A stretch of 51,921 nucleotides of DNA from Hyphomicrobiales bacterium (GTDB lineage: Bacteria; Pseudomonadota; Alphaproteobacteria; Rhizobiales; Rhizobiaceae), in the NCBI GenBank assembly GCA_900466875.1, contig UBNQ01000051.1, positions 1 through 51,921 of the forward strand. Direction: 5' to 3'. The stretch's first letter is position 1; the number at the start of each line of letters is the position of its first letter. Positions 33,338 to 41,576 of this stretch are shown here, one piece after another. The notes under the pieces are model-generated. The model ran no database searches and was not told where the DNA came from. It saw nothing but the letters and a program-made list of their open reading frames with translations. Both the position numbers and the translations under genes were made by a program.

Positions 33338-34387
33338 ATGTTCCGTCGTACTATCCTGGCCCTACCCGCCCTTGGCGTTCTGGTCTATTCCGGCATTGCT
33401 GCCGCCAATGACATTTCCGGTCTCGAAGAGGCTGCCCGCAAGGAAGGCGCTGTCTACAGCGTCGGCATGCCGGACGGCTGGGCCAACTGGAAAGATACCT
33501 GGCAGCAACTGACCGAGAAGTATGGGCTGAAACATTCCGACACGGACATGAGCAGCGGCGAAGAAATCGCCAAGTTTGCCAATGAAGGCGTCAACGCGAC
33601 CGCCGATATCGGCGATGTCGGTCTGGAATTCGGCCCGATCGCGCTCGCCCGCGGCGTCACCATGCCTTTCAAGACCACCACTTGGGATCAGATCCCCGAT
33701 TGGGCAAAGGACGCCGACGGCAACTGGGTGATCGGCTACACGGGCACGATCGCCTTCCTCGTATCCGCCGACATCGCCAACCCGCCGACGTCCTGGGCTG
33801 ATCTCCTGAAGGGCGATTACAAGGTCACCATGGGCAAGGTCGGTTCAGGCGCACAGGACAATGCATCGATCCTCGCCGCCGCCGTTTCGCTCGGCGGCAA
33901 CGAGAAGAACCTTCGCCCCGGCGTCGAACTGTTCCAAAAGCTGGCCGAACAGGGCCGCGTCGTTGGCAGCGGCGTCACCCCGGCGCTGATGGAACGCGGC
34001 GAGATCCAGGTCGCTCCGCTGTGGGACTTCAATGCGCTGAACTACCGCGACGTCGTCGGCAAGGACAAGTTCAAGGTCATCATCCCGTCTGACGGTTCGG
34101 TCACCAGCGGTTACGCGACGATCATCAACAAGCATTCGAAGAACCCGAATGCCGCCAAGCTGACCCGCGAATACATCCTCAGCGATGCCGGCCAGATCAA
34201 CCTTGCCCGCGGTTACGCCCGTCCGATCCGCTTCGACCACATCGAACTGCCGGCCGACGCCAAGGAAAAGCTGCTGCCGTCCGACCAGTACAAGGCCGCC
34301 CGTCCGATCGATCCGACCCTCTGGACCTCGAATTCCGCCAAGGAAATCTCACAGCTCTGGCGCGATCTCGTCGCTCCGAAGATGTAA
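33338..34387 (+). CDS. ABC transporter periplasmic binding protein, iron(III)/phosphonate type
   Basis: A 349-residue family-1 binding protein of the AfuA/PhnS-like group. A Sec signal peptide ends near SGIAAAND. The body shows EEAARKEGAVYSVGMPDGWANW, WADLLKGDYKVTMG and LTREYILSDAGQINLARGYARP. It delivers its ligand to the permeases at 35301-36919. GAGGTGAAAC gives a good ribosome site. A strong hairpin follows the stop codon. The linked PhnF-type regulator and phosphohydrolase-like enzyme favour a phosphonate or phosphoester ligand. Confidence 0.83.
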   Translation: MFRRTILALPALGVLVYSGIAAANDISGLEEAARKEGAVYSVGMPDGWANWKDTWQQLTEKYGLKHSDTDMSSGEEIAKFANEGVNATADIGDVGLEFGPIALARGVTMPFKTTTWDQIPDWAKDADGNWVIGYTGTIAFLVSADIANPPTSWADLLKGDYKVTMGKVGSGAQDNASILAAAVSLGGNEKNLRPGVELFQKLAEQGRVVGSGVTPALMERGEIQVAPLWDFNALNYRDVVGKDKFKVIIPSDGSVTSGYATIINKHSKNPNAAKLTREYILSDAGQINLARGYARPIRFDHIELPADAKEKLLPSDQYKAARPIDPTLWTSNSAKEISQLWRDLVAPKM

Positions 34388-34418
34388 TTCCGGCGGCATG
34401 TTTTTCCGTCAAACATCC

Positions 34419-34444
34419 CGTCTCGCGGACCGATCCGCGAGACG
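34419..34444 (+). other. Intercistronic hairpin after the binding-protein gene
   Basis: CGTCTCGCGGA and TCCGCGAGACG form a perfect 11-bp stem with a 4-base loop between the binding-protein gene and the hydrolase gene. It lacks a true U-run, so it more likely protects the upstream mRNA or lowers expression of downstream genes than ends transcription fully. Confidence 0.6.
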
Positions 34445-34479
34445 TTCTTGCATTGAATTCAGCGAAAAGGACCGGCTTC

Positions 34480-35304
34480 ATGACGAAGCGCACGATCTTC
34501 ATCATTCTCGATGGCCTTCGGTATTCCACCGCGCGGGAATGCCTCGGCTACATGGAGGCGATGGTCGCGGGTGCGCAGGCTCAGGTCTATCGTGTCGATA
34601 GCGAATTGCCGTCGATTTCCCGCCCGCTTTACGAAACGCTGATGACCGGCCTGCCGCCCGTCGTGCATGGCGTGACCAGCAACGGCGTTATCCGCCGCTC
34701 CAATTTCGATAATGTCTTTTCGCTGGCGCGCAAAGCCGGCCTCGCCACCGCCGCGGCCGCTTATCACTGGTATTTCGAGCTTTACAACCAGGCGCCCTTC
34801 AGCCCGGAATTCCGCCACATCACCAATTCCGACGGCGACATTCAGCACGGCGCCTTCTATTGGCAGGATCATTATCCGGACGACCACCTGTTCGCCGACG
34901 CCGACGATCTGCTGCGCCGACACAATCCCGACTTCTTGCTGCTGCACCCGATGAACATCGACGATATCGGTCACAAGCACGGCGGCTCGTCCCGGCAGTA
35001 TCGCGACACCACCCGCAACGCAGCCGATCTTCTGGCCCGTTATATGCCGCAATGGCGTGCTGCCGGCTACACCGTCATCGTCACCAGCGACCACGGCATG
35101 AGCGACGACGGCAATCACGGCGGCCCGCATGAGGATGAGGCGACCGTGCCGCTGTACACGGTCGGCGCGGACATATTCACGCTCGACGCGAGCATCAAGC
35201 CCAAGCAGACCGAACTTGCCGGCCTGATCTGCGAACTGCTCGGCATCGAGAACCACGGACTTTCCGTCCCCGCTCTGCTGATCCCGGATGCGGCTCACCC
35301 ATGA
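34480..35304 (+). CDS. Cytoplasmic alkaline-phosphatase-superfamily hydrolase (type I phosphodiesterase/pyrophosphatase-like)
   Basis: A 274-residue metal hydrolase. Metal and nucleophile motifs of the superfamily are visible: IILDG (Asp11), SISRP with a candidate Ser nucleophile near 45-47, NIDDIGHKHGG (Asp161, His165), SDHGM (Asp204, His205) and GNHGG (His213). No signal peptide is present, so it acts in the cytoplasm, probably on an ester or phosphonate after import. It is shorter than phosphonoacetate hydrolase (about 400). AAGGA precedes the ATG at 34480. It overlaps the first permease by four bases. Confidence 0.8.
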   Translation: MTKRTIFIILDGLRYSTARECLGYMEAMVAGAQAQVYRVDSELPSISRPLYETLMTGLPPVVHGVTSNGVIRRSNFDNVFSLARKAGLATAAAAYHWYFELYNQAPFSPEFRHITNSDGDIQHGAFYWQDHYPDDHLFADADDLLRRHNPDFLLLHPMNIDDIGHKHGGSSRQYRDTTRNAADLLARYMPQWRAAGYTVIVTSDHGMSDDGNHGGPHEDEATVPLYTVGADIFTLDASIKPKQTELAGLICELLGIENHGLSVPALLIPDAAHP

Positions 35305-36128
35305 GCCATCATTCCTCACCGGCCATGAAGCTTCTGGCCGCACCATTTCTTCTGATGTTGGCCGGGCTCGTGGTCTGGCCGCTGGCGACTGTCCTGATCG
35401 ACAGTTTCAGCAAAAGCGGCGCCTGGTCGCTCGGAAACTACGCCGAGATCCTGATGAGCGCCTATTACGGTCAGAGTTTCGTCAATTCTCTGCTGATCTC
35501 CGTCCTGACGACGGCGATCGGCATGACCTTCGGCTTCCTGATCGCCGTCGGCCTGCGTTATCGCAAGGGTGGCACCCGCCGCATCGCCATGGCGCTTGCC
35601 AATATCGGCGCCAATCTCGCAGGTGTGCCGCTGGCCATGGCGCTGGTCTTTCTTCTGGGGCTGAACGGCACTTTGACGCTGCTTCTCAAAGCGTCCGGCC
35701 TGATTGACACATTCAATGTCTACTCGCTGACCGGCCTTATCATTGCCTACTGTTACTTCCAGATCGCTCTGGCCGTGCTGCTGATCATTCCTGTTCTTGA
35801 CGCCATCGAAGCGGAGCTTGAGGAGGCTGCTAGCCTCATCGGTGTCGGTACGACACGGTTCTGGCTGCGTGTCGGCCTGCCGGTTGTCGGCCGTCAGATG
35901 ATCGCCATCACCACGCTTCTGTTTGCCAATGCCATGGGCACCTATGCCACCACGCTTGCCCTCACCAGCACCAGCGTCAATGTCGTCACCATCCGTATCA
36001 GCGAGCTCGTATCCGGCGATGTGTTTTCGGATCCTAACCTCGCCAATGCCATTGCCATGGCGCTATTGCTGGTTCTCGTCGTGCCGATCGTCATCAGCCA
36101 GCTGCTGCTGAAGGGGGACAAGCGATGA
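35301..36128 (+). CDS. ABC transporter permease 1 of the phospho-ligand importer
   Basis: A 275-residue permease with six spans. The EAA loop reads EEAASLIGVGTTRFWLRVGL. It begins in the hydrolase stop codon (ATGA) and ends overlapping permease 2 in the same way. It forms the heterodimeric channel with that protein. The binding-protein-dependent transport fold is of the PotB/PhnU class. Confidence 0.85.
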   Translation: MSHHSSPAMKLLAAPFLLMLAGLVVWPLATVLIDSFSKSGAWSLGNYAEILMSAYYGQSFVNSLLISVLTTAIGMTFGFLIAVGLRYRKGGTRRIAMALANIGANLAGVPLAMALVFLLGLNGTLTLLLKASGLIDTFNVYSLTGLIIAYCYFQIALAVLLIIPVLDAIEAELEEAASLIGVGTTRFWLRVGLPVVGRQMIAITTLLFANAMGTYATTLALTSTSVNVVTIRISELVSGDVFSDPNLANAIAMALLLVLVVPIVISQLLLKGDKR

Positions 36129-36919
36129 CGTCGAGCCGCCATCCGGCGCTGACCGCCACCCTTTGGCTTGCGGCAATTCTCATGCTGTTGCCGGTGCTGG
36201 CGACTTTTCTCAATTCGATCGCAACCGGCTGGACCGGAGGCATCCTGCCAAACGGCTTGTCGCTCGGTGCCTACCAGACCATTCTCACGGATGGACGGTT
36301 TCAATCGGCGTTGCTGTGTTCGATCGTCATTGCCGGACTGGCGCTGTCACTGGCCTGCCTGCTGATCGTTCCGGCCGTGATTGCCGCTCACCTCTATTGG
36401 CCGTCGCTCGATACCTGGATGGCTCGGTTGGTGATCCTGCCCTATGCGGTGCCCACCATCATCCTCATGGTCGGTTACCTCCGGGTGTTTTCCGCGCCGC
36501 CATTGCAGCTCAGCGGACAGCCGATCGTGCTCGTTCTCACCTACGTGCCGTTGTGCTTTCCGATGTTCTACATCAACGTCAAGAACAGCCTCCAGGCACT
36601 CGATACGACGGAACTTCTGGAAGCGGGGCGCCTGCTCGGCATCAGCGACACGAGGCTGCTGCGTCGGGTCATTCTGCCCTCGATATTTCCGGGCATTGCA
36701 CTCGCTGTTGTTCTGAACTTCGCAGGCCTGATGAGCGAGTTCGTTTATGCCCGCATGCTTGTCGGCGGTCAGTTCGAGACGCTGCAGATGTATATGTTCG
36801 CCCAGCGCGATCTCAGCGGACGCCTGTCGAGCGTCATCGTCATCGTCTACTTCGTCATCACGCTTCTCATTACCTTCGCCGCCTTCCGGCTTGTCTGGCG
36901 AAAGGAAACAAAATCATGA
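36125..36919 (+). CDS. ABC transporter permease 2 of the phospho-ligand importer
   Basis: A 264-residue permease, six spans, EAA loop LEAGRLLGISDTRLLRRVIL. The segment NFAGLMSEFVYARMLVGGQF matches PotC/PhnV-like proteins. Overlaps of four bases on both sides indicate coupled translation with permease 1 and the ATPase. It completes the pore. Confidence 0.85.
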   Translation: MTSSRHPALTATLWLAAILMLLPVLATFLNSIATGWTGGILPNGLSLGAYQTILTDGRFQSALLCSIVIAGLALSLACLLIVPAVIAAHLYWPSLDTWMARLVILPYAVPTIILMVGYLRVFSAPPLQLSGQPIVLVLTYVPLCFPMFYINVKNSLQALDTTELLEAGRLLGISDTRLLRRVILPSIFPGIALAVVLNFAGLMSEFVYARMLVGGQFETLQMYMFAQRDLSGRLSSVIVIVYFVITLLITFAAFRLVWRKETKS

Positions 36920-37920
36920 CCCATCTCGACCTTTCCGCCATTGGCATGCGCTACGGCGACAACGTCATTCTCGACGGCATCGATCTTTCAGTGGCGCAGG
37001 GTGAAATGCATGTCCTGCTCGGCCCTTCCGGCTGTGGGAAGACAACGCTCCTGCGCTCGATCGCAGGGCTGGTGCAACCGGACAGAGGGGCGATCCATCT
37101 CGCCGGCCGTGCCATCGAAAAGCTGCACCCCAAGGATCGCGGCATCGGCATGGTGTTCCAGCATTATGCGCTCTTCCCCAACATGACGGTGCGCCAGAAC
37201 CTCGCTTTCGGTCTTGAGCAGCGCCGTCTTGCCCGGAGGGTGATCGACGACAAGATCGATACTGTTCTGGAGATCGTGTCGCTGCAGGACAAGGCCGATG
37301 CCCGACCGCGCCAGCTTTCGGGCGGGCAGAAACAGCGCGTGGCACTGGCGCGTGCGCTCGTGCTCGAACCGTCGCTGCTGCTTCTCGACGAACCCTTGTC
37401 GGCGCTCGATGCGCAAATCCGCAAACGGCTGCGTGACGAATTGAAACGTATCCAGCGTCAGACAGGCCTCACCAGCATTCTGGTGACACATGATCAGGAT
37501 GAAGCCCTGTCTCTCGGCGACCGGATTTCAGTGATGAACAAGAGCCGCATCGCCCAGACGGCATCGGGCCCGGAGATTTTCTATCGTCCGGCAGACCTGT
37601 TCGTTGCCAAATTCATCGGCAATGCCAACATTCTGACCTCGGACGAATTCGGACGCCTCATCGGCCGGGAGTTCGATCGCACTGCGGTTATACATCCGCA
37701 CATGTTCAAGATCGGCAAAACGTCGTCAGACAATTCGGTTTTTGACATTTCCGCGAGGGTTGTCGAAGCTGGCCCGGCCGGAAATGTCGTGCGGTATGTA
37801 ATGCGGGCTAGCGGCATCATCTTCAACGTTGAAGCGCAGACCGCTATGAATGCAGCGCATCTTGTGGCGGGTACAGAAGCGATCGTGACGATTGATCCAT
37901 CTAACGCCCACTTCCTTTGA
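36916..37920 (+). CDS. ABC transporter ATP-binding protein of the phospho-ligand importer
   Basis: A 334-residue PotA/PhnT-class ATPase: Walker A GPSGCGKTT, Q-loop VFQHYALFPNMTV, signature LSGGQKQRVALARAL, Walker B LLLLDEPLSALD, switch LVTHDQDEA, then a TOBE region. The start at 36916 overlaps the permease stop (ATGA) with AAAGGAAAC before it; a much longer open frame upstream is only a shadow of the permease gene. The 225 bases after the stop hold no gene; a weak promoter for rpsU may lie near 38079-38107 (TTGAAA, 17 bases, TTAAAG). Confidence 0.87.
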   Translation: MTHLDLSAIGMRYGDNVILDGIDLSVAQGEMHVLLGPSGCGKTTLLRSIAGLVQPDRGAIHLAGRAIEKLHPKDRGIGMVFQHYALFPNMTVRQNLAFGLEQRRLARRVIDDKIDTVLEIVSLQDKADARPRQLSGGQKQRVALARALVLEPSLLLLDEPLSALDAQIRKRLRDELKRIQRQTGLTSILVTHDQDEALSLGDRISVMNKSRIAQTASGPEIFYRPADLFVAKFIGNANILTSDEFGRLIGREFDRTAVIHPHMFKIGKTSSDNSVFDISARVVEAGPAGNVVRYVMRASGIIFNVEAQTAMNAAHLVAGTEAIVTIDPSNAHFL

Positions 37921-38145
37921 GAGGAGCTTGAAGTCATAAAGACTCGGAAAACTCGTCGCCGATGATAATGTTTTTGTCTGAGCCTCTGGTTAAGCAGAGC
38001 GCTGCCGATGTTATCGAACTCGGGAGCTGAGTATGAGACATGCGCGAAAGATCCACCTCTCCGTATCTCAAAATTCTATTGAAATTTTTGTAGCCTTGAG
38101 GTTAAAGGCCTTCGCCCGAAACGATCGGATTCTCAGGAGTGGTTT

Positions 38146-38388
38146 GTGCTGATACTTGTCCGCGATAACAATGTTGATCAGGCGCTGCGCGTTCTGAAGA
38201 AGAAGCTCCAGCAGGAAGGTGTGCTGCGGGAGATGCGGCTTCGCGAGAGTTTTGAAAAACCGTCCGTGAAACGCGCCCGTGAGAAGGCAGAAGGTATCCG
38301 CCGGACGCGCAAGCTTGCACAGAAAAAGCTGAACCGGGAAATGGGCATCGTTCCCGTAAAGAAAAACAAGCCAACCCGCGCGAAGTAA
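38146..38388 (+). CDS. rpsU: Ribosomal protein S21, divergent extra copy
   Basis: An 80-residue S21: VLVRDNNVDQALR-like start (LILVRDNNVDQALRVLKKKL), EMRLRESFEKPSVKRAREKA and a basic tail. It begins with GTG after AGGAG. S21 sits near the anti-Shine-Dalgarno end of 16S rRNA and helps start-site choice. Rhizobia commonly have several copies; the glycine-tyrosine segment usual in the main copy (RGHYEKPS) is RESFEKPS here, so this is probably the accessory paralogue. It stands alone among small genes of unknown role. Confidence 0.87.
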   Translation: MLILVRDNNVDQALRVLKKKLQQEGVLREMRLRESFEKPSVKRAREKAEGIRRTRKLAQKKLNREMGIVPVKKNKPTRAK

Positions 38389-38399
38389 TTTTTAGTCGA

Positions 38400-38627
38400 C
38401 TAAATTGCTGACGCTGGCTTCAGGACACTGAAGCTATTGTCGTGATGCAGTGCGATGACTCCTTCATATTCCAGGGCATAAAGGGCATTGAGCAGCTCGT
38501 GCCTAGAGAACTTCGCGGTGGCGGGTGCGTTCGCGATCGTGCGGAAATGGATCTGGGATGGTGGCCTCACGCACAACCTCCTCAGCAAATCCGAGATTGC
38601 GTTGACGACTTCAAGGCGTGGCTTCAA
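38400..38627 (-). CDS. Small hypothetical protein
   Basis: A 75-codon frame, convergent with rpsU and ending 12 bases from it. It would start with TTG after GGAGG, or 19 codons later with GTG after AGGAGG (a 56-residue product), both with good ribosome sites. The sequence (KFSRHELLNALYALEYEGVI) looks like a small helical, perhaps winged-helix, protein. I do not recognise it. Codon use is less biased than in the neighbouring operons, so it may be accessory DNA or not a gene. Confidence 0.35.
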   Translation of the reverse strand: MKPRLEVVNAISDLLRRLCVRPPSQIHFRTIANAPATAKFSRHELLNALYALEYEGVIALHHDNSFSVLKPASAI

Positions 38628-38836
38628 GGATCAAGCCTCCAGCTGGTGGTCTCTAACCGAGCACACAGCTCAGACCTGAACAATGCTGCGACCGCTATTT
38701 TAGATCCATTGCAGGTTTGTGACACGGGAGTGCGCGATTTGTCGCGGCCATGACCAGTTTGACAAACCGGCCGCGCCGATTCTCACTCGGCCTACATGTC
38801 GGCGGATCACAAAAACATTTTTAACGGATGATATGG

Positions 38837-38860
38837 CTCCAGCGACCAACGGCGCTGGAG
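38837..38860 (+). promoter_or_regulatory. Hairpin that buries the ribosome binding site of the next gene
   Basis: CTCCAGCG and CGCTGGAG form a perfect 8-bp stem with an 8-base loop. The right arm ends in GGAG, which is the Shine-Dalgarno site five bases before the ATG at 38866, paired with CTCC. Translation should depend on melting this stem, by temperature, a protein or an sRNA. Confidence 0.55.
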
Positions 38861-38865
38861 AAACC

Positions 38866-39108
38866 ATGAAAGAGAAGAAGCTCAAAGATCTCGGGGAAAT
38901 CGCAGAGACGATCCGTCAACTGGCGACCCCGGGAATGACGCCCAAAGCCTTGGTGGAGGCCGTTCGAGAACGTCACCCAGAGGCGTCGAAGAAGGAAATC
39001 GCCCGCGCAGCCTTCCTCAGCGTGATCCTTTCGGCAGAGTTTTCGCCTGAGGATAAGCAAGCGCTTCATGATCTTGCCATGGTCACACGTGACGACGATA
39101 CGGCCTAA
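38866..39108 (+). CDS. Small protein of unknown function, paralogue A
   Basis: An 80-residue, charged, mostly helical protein. The start at 38866 is set by GGAG five bases upstream; a longer frame exists but has no site. Residues 23-50 (GMTPKALVEAVRERHPEASK and on) share 11 of 28 identical positions with residues 19-46 of the convergent neighbour at 39115-39501, so the two are distant paralogues. No known family comes to mind; the repeated pattern KAL..xV....P.AS.K.I..A could be a small helical binding module. Its ribosome site is held in a hairpin. Confidence 0.6.
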   Translation: MKEKKLKDLGEIAETIRQLATPGMTPKALVEAVRERHPEASKKEIARAAFLSVILSAEFSPEDKQALHDLAMVTRDDDTA

Positions 39109-39114
39109 ACGTCG

Positions 39115-39501
39115 TCAATTGACGGGTTGATCGGCAGGGACCACAGTCGAATTATCTCTCGCTGGGATCGCGGCGAGCTTCGATGTCGAGTTTTCGAGTT
39201 TGGCTTTGAGGTCGGCAGAGACCGTGGGCGCCTGCCCTTCGTCGTCATCCGCGTCGTGGGCATCTTCTTCGACACCCAGCGACGACAGGCGATACGAGAT
39301 CGCCAGCGCATAGATCGTCTCGAGCACATCGCGATCCCGAACGTCCGGATCGCTTAGAGCGAACAATGACGCTTTGACGATGCGCTTGCTCGACGCTTTT
39401 GGACATTCGGCTACGACGAAATCGTAGAGTGCCTTGTCCTTCAAACCTTGCGATGCGCCATCGAGCAAAGCGTCGTAGACCTTGTTGAGCTTCTTACCCA
39501 T
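39115..39501 (-). CDS. Small protein of unknown function, paralogue B
   Basis: A 128-residue protein: an N-terminal helical part (residues 1-75) homologous to paralogue A, then an acidic linker (VEEDAHDADDDEG) and a low-complexity Ser/Thr/Pro tail. AGGAGAG precedes the ATG at 39501; a longer frame upstream is less likely. It is convergent with A, only six bases between the stops. The tail may bind another protein or be disordered. Function unknown. Confidence 0.6.
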   Translation of the reverse strand: MGKKLNKVYDALLDGASQGLKDKALYDFVVAECPKASSKRIVKASLFALSDPDVRDRDVLETIYALAISYRLSSLGVEEDAHDADDDEGQAPTVSADLKAKLENSTSKLAAIPARDNSTVVPADQPVN

Positions 39502-40017
39502 CGGGCCGCTCTCCTTTTTTGTATAAGACGGCGGTTTGCGTCCGAACATTGCCTCGGTGCAGCCTGACCGCCAGAAAACCACAGGTTCAGGGTTTATCCT
39601 GCCCCATCAAACGCCCGCCGCACTACTTTGGTTCAGTTTGGTGATTGTTCGCTAACGGTTCACGGCCACATGAGCCGAGTTAAGTTGCACCATGCCGGCA
39701 GGGGCGTGTCGATCAGTTCACCCTCGGATGACAAACTCCAGAAAACGCACGGTATCCTTATCCGAATGGATCGAAGTAAACGCGAACGATGTGCACGAGC
39801 GACTGCCTCGCCCTGATCTCCGCAAACTGCTTACGCGCCGGGAGACGATCAGTTCAATGGGAGAGTTGCGCTTGCATAATGCTTGCGCTCTTGAACCCAT
39901 ACGAGCCCACGACCCGCTATTTAATCTTGAAGCGACGAAGTGGCTATCAGGCTCAAGAATGTCGCCACGGGGGCCGAAGTACTTATTGGATGGGGACCGG
40001 GAACCGAAACCACCGTC
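39502..40017. other. Poorly coding stretch of about 516 bases
   Basis: I see no convincing gene here. A plus-strand frame from ATG 39728 (TNSRKRTVSLSEWIEVNAND) runs to 40057, overlapping the gabD end by 40 bases; it has no ribosome site and mixed codon use, so it may be a relic. The promoter of paralogue B must lie at 39502-39600 on the minus strand. The composition is less GC-rich than the flanking operons, in keeping with transferred or decaying DNA. Confidence 0.35.
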
Positions 40018-41499
40018 TCAGTCAACCTGCAGGCAGAGGTATTTGACCTCGACATAATCTTCGATCCCGTATTTGGAGCCTTCACGGCCCTGCCCGGATT
40101 GTTTGATACCTCCAAATGGCGCAACCTCAGTGGAGATCAGGCCGGTATTAATGCCAACCATGCCGTATTCCAGAGCCTCGGCGACCCGGAACACCCGTGA
40201 TAAGTCCTTGGCGTAAAAATAGGACGCGAGGCCGAACTCTGTATCGTTGGCCATCTCGACCACCTCCTCTTCAGTCTCGAAACGGAAAAGCGGCGCGACT
40301 GGCCCAAAGGTTTCCTCCTTCGCGACCTTCATCACCGAGGTCACGCCGGTCAGAATGGTCGGCTGGAAAAACAGACCGCCCCGCACATCGCGCTTGCCAC
40401 CAACGGCGATCGCACCGCCTTTTTCGAGTGCATCGGCAATATGTTCCTCGACCTTTTCGACTGCCTTTTCGGTAATCAGTGGCCCGGCCACGACGCCTTC
40501 TTCAAACCCGTCTCCCACCTTCATGGCGGAAACTTTTGCGGCCAGCTTTTCGGCGAAAGCATCGTAAACGCCGGCCTGCACATATAGCCGGTTGGCACAA
40601 ACGCATGTCTGGCCATTGTTGCGATATTTCGAAATCATCGCGCCTTCGACCGCTGCATCGAGATCGGCATCATCGAACACGATGAAAGGCGCATTGCCGC
40701 CAAGTTCGAGGCCGAGTTTCATGATCTGCTCGGCGCCCTGCCGCATCAGGATCTTTCCGACACCGGTGGAGCCGGTAAAGGTCAGTTTCCGGACCCTGTC
40801 ATTTTCGGTGAATTCCAGCCCGATATCGGCGGATCTCTTCGAGGTAATGACATTAAAGACACCGGCCGGCAGCCCGGCGCGCTCTGCCAGAACCGCCAGC
40901 GCCAGAGCGGAGAGAGGCGTTTCGGCAGCCGGTTTGGACACCATACTGCATCCAGCTGCCACGGCTGGCGCAAACTTGCGGGCCAGCATGGCATTGGGAA
41001 AATTCCACGGCGTGATCGACGCCACAACACCGATCGGCTGTTTCAGGACAATGATGCGCTTGTCCTGCTGGTGGCCGGGAATGGTATCGCCATAGATGCG
41101 TTTGGCCTCCTCCCCGAACCATTCGACGTAAGAGGCGCCATAAAGGATTTCGCCCTTCGCCTCGGCCAACGGCTTGCCCATTTCCATGGTGAGAATCACA
41201 GCCAGGTCATCAGCATTGGCGACCATCAGGTCGTAGAGCCTGCGCAAAACCGCTGCACGTTCCTTGCCGGTCTTTTTTGCCCAGAGTTTTTGCGCCTTGT
41301 AAGCGGCATCGATGGCGCGAGCGGCGTCGGCGCGTGTCATATCCGGAAGTGTTGCAATCACCTCGCCGGTCGAAGGGTTCGTAACCTCGAATGTCGCGCC
41401 GCCCTCACCCTCTGCCCGCCATTCACCGGCAATCAGCGCCTTGTCTGTGGCCAAAGATGGATCTTTCAATCGGCGAACAAGTGTGTCGGACAGGGCCAT
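40018..41499 (-). CDS. gabD: NAD(P)-dependent succinate-semialdehyde dehydrogenase
   Basis: A 493-residue aldehyde dehydrogenase of the GabD group. The catalytic Glu lies in LELGGNAPFIVFDDAD and the nucleophilic Cys in NNGQTCVCANR; TPWNFPNAM is the cofactor-site motif. It oxidises succinate semialdehyde to succinate. AGGAGG eight bases before the ATG is ideal. It is the last gene of the long minus-strand operon, 77 bases after the ABC ATPase, suggesting that the imported compound is broken down to a C4 semialdehyde. Confidence 0.87.
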   Translation of the reverse strand: MALSDTLVRRLKDPSLATDKALIAGEWRAEGEGGATFEVTNPSTGEVIATLPDMTRADAARAIDAAYKAQKLWAKKTGKERAAVLRRLYDLMVANADDLAVILTMEMGKPLAEAKGEILYGASYVEWFGEEAKRIYGDTIPGHQQDKRIIVLKQPIGVVASITPWNFPNAMLARKFAPAVAAGCSMVSKPAAETPLSALALAVLAERAGLPAGVFNVITSKRSADIGLEFTENDRVRKLTFTGSTGVGKILMRQGAEQIMKLGLELGGNAPFIVFDDADLDAAVEGAMISKYRNNGQTCVCANRLYVQAGVYDAFAEKLAAKVSAMKVGDGFEEGVVAGPLITEKAVEKVEEHIADALEKGGAIAVGGKRDVRGGLFFQPTILTGVTSVMKVAKEETFGPVAPLFRFETEEEVVEMANDTEFGLASYFYAKDLSRVFRVAEALEYGMVGINTGLISTEVAPFGGIKQSGQGREGSKYGIEDYVEVKYLCLQVD

Positions 41500-41576
41500 G
41501 ACTTAGGCCTCCTTCGATGGGCTGACTGCTGTGGCTGTGACCGGAGCCCTATATCGTCGGCCCCCCGGCATCGGGA

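Noticed and set aside
36163..36915. A 251-residue N-terminal extension of the ABC ATPase
   Set aside because: The extension overlaps the permease gene in another frame; the ATG at 36916 has AAAGGA and the ATGA overlap normal for this operon.
38079..38107. Promoter TTGAAA-17-TTAAAG for rpsU
   Set aside because: The -10 matches the consensus at too few positions to list as a feature; mentioned only in the neighbouring entry.
39728..40057. A plus-strand hypothetical gene overlapping the end of gabD
   Set aside because: No ribosome site, mixed codon use and a 40-base antisense overlap with a firm gene; kept only as a note on the gap.
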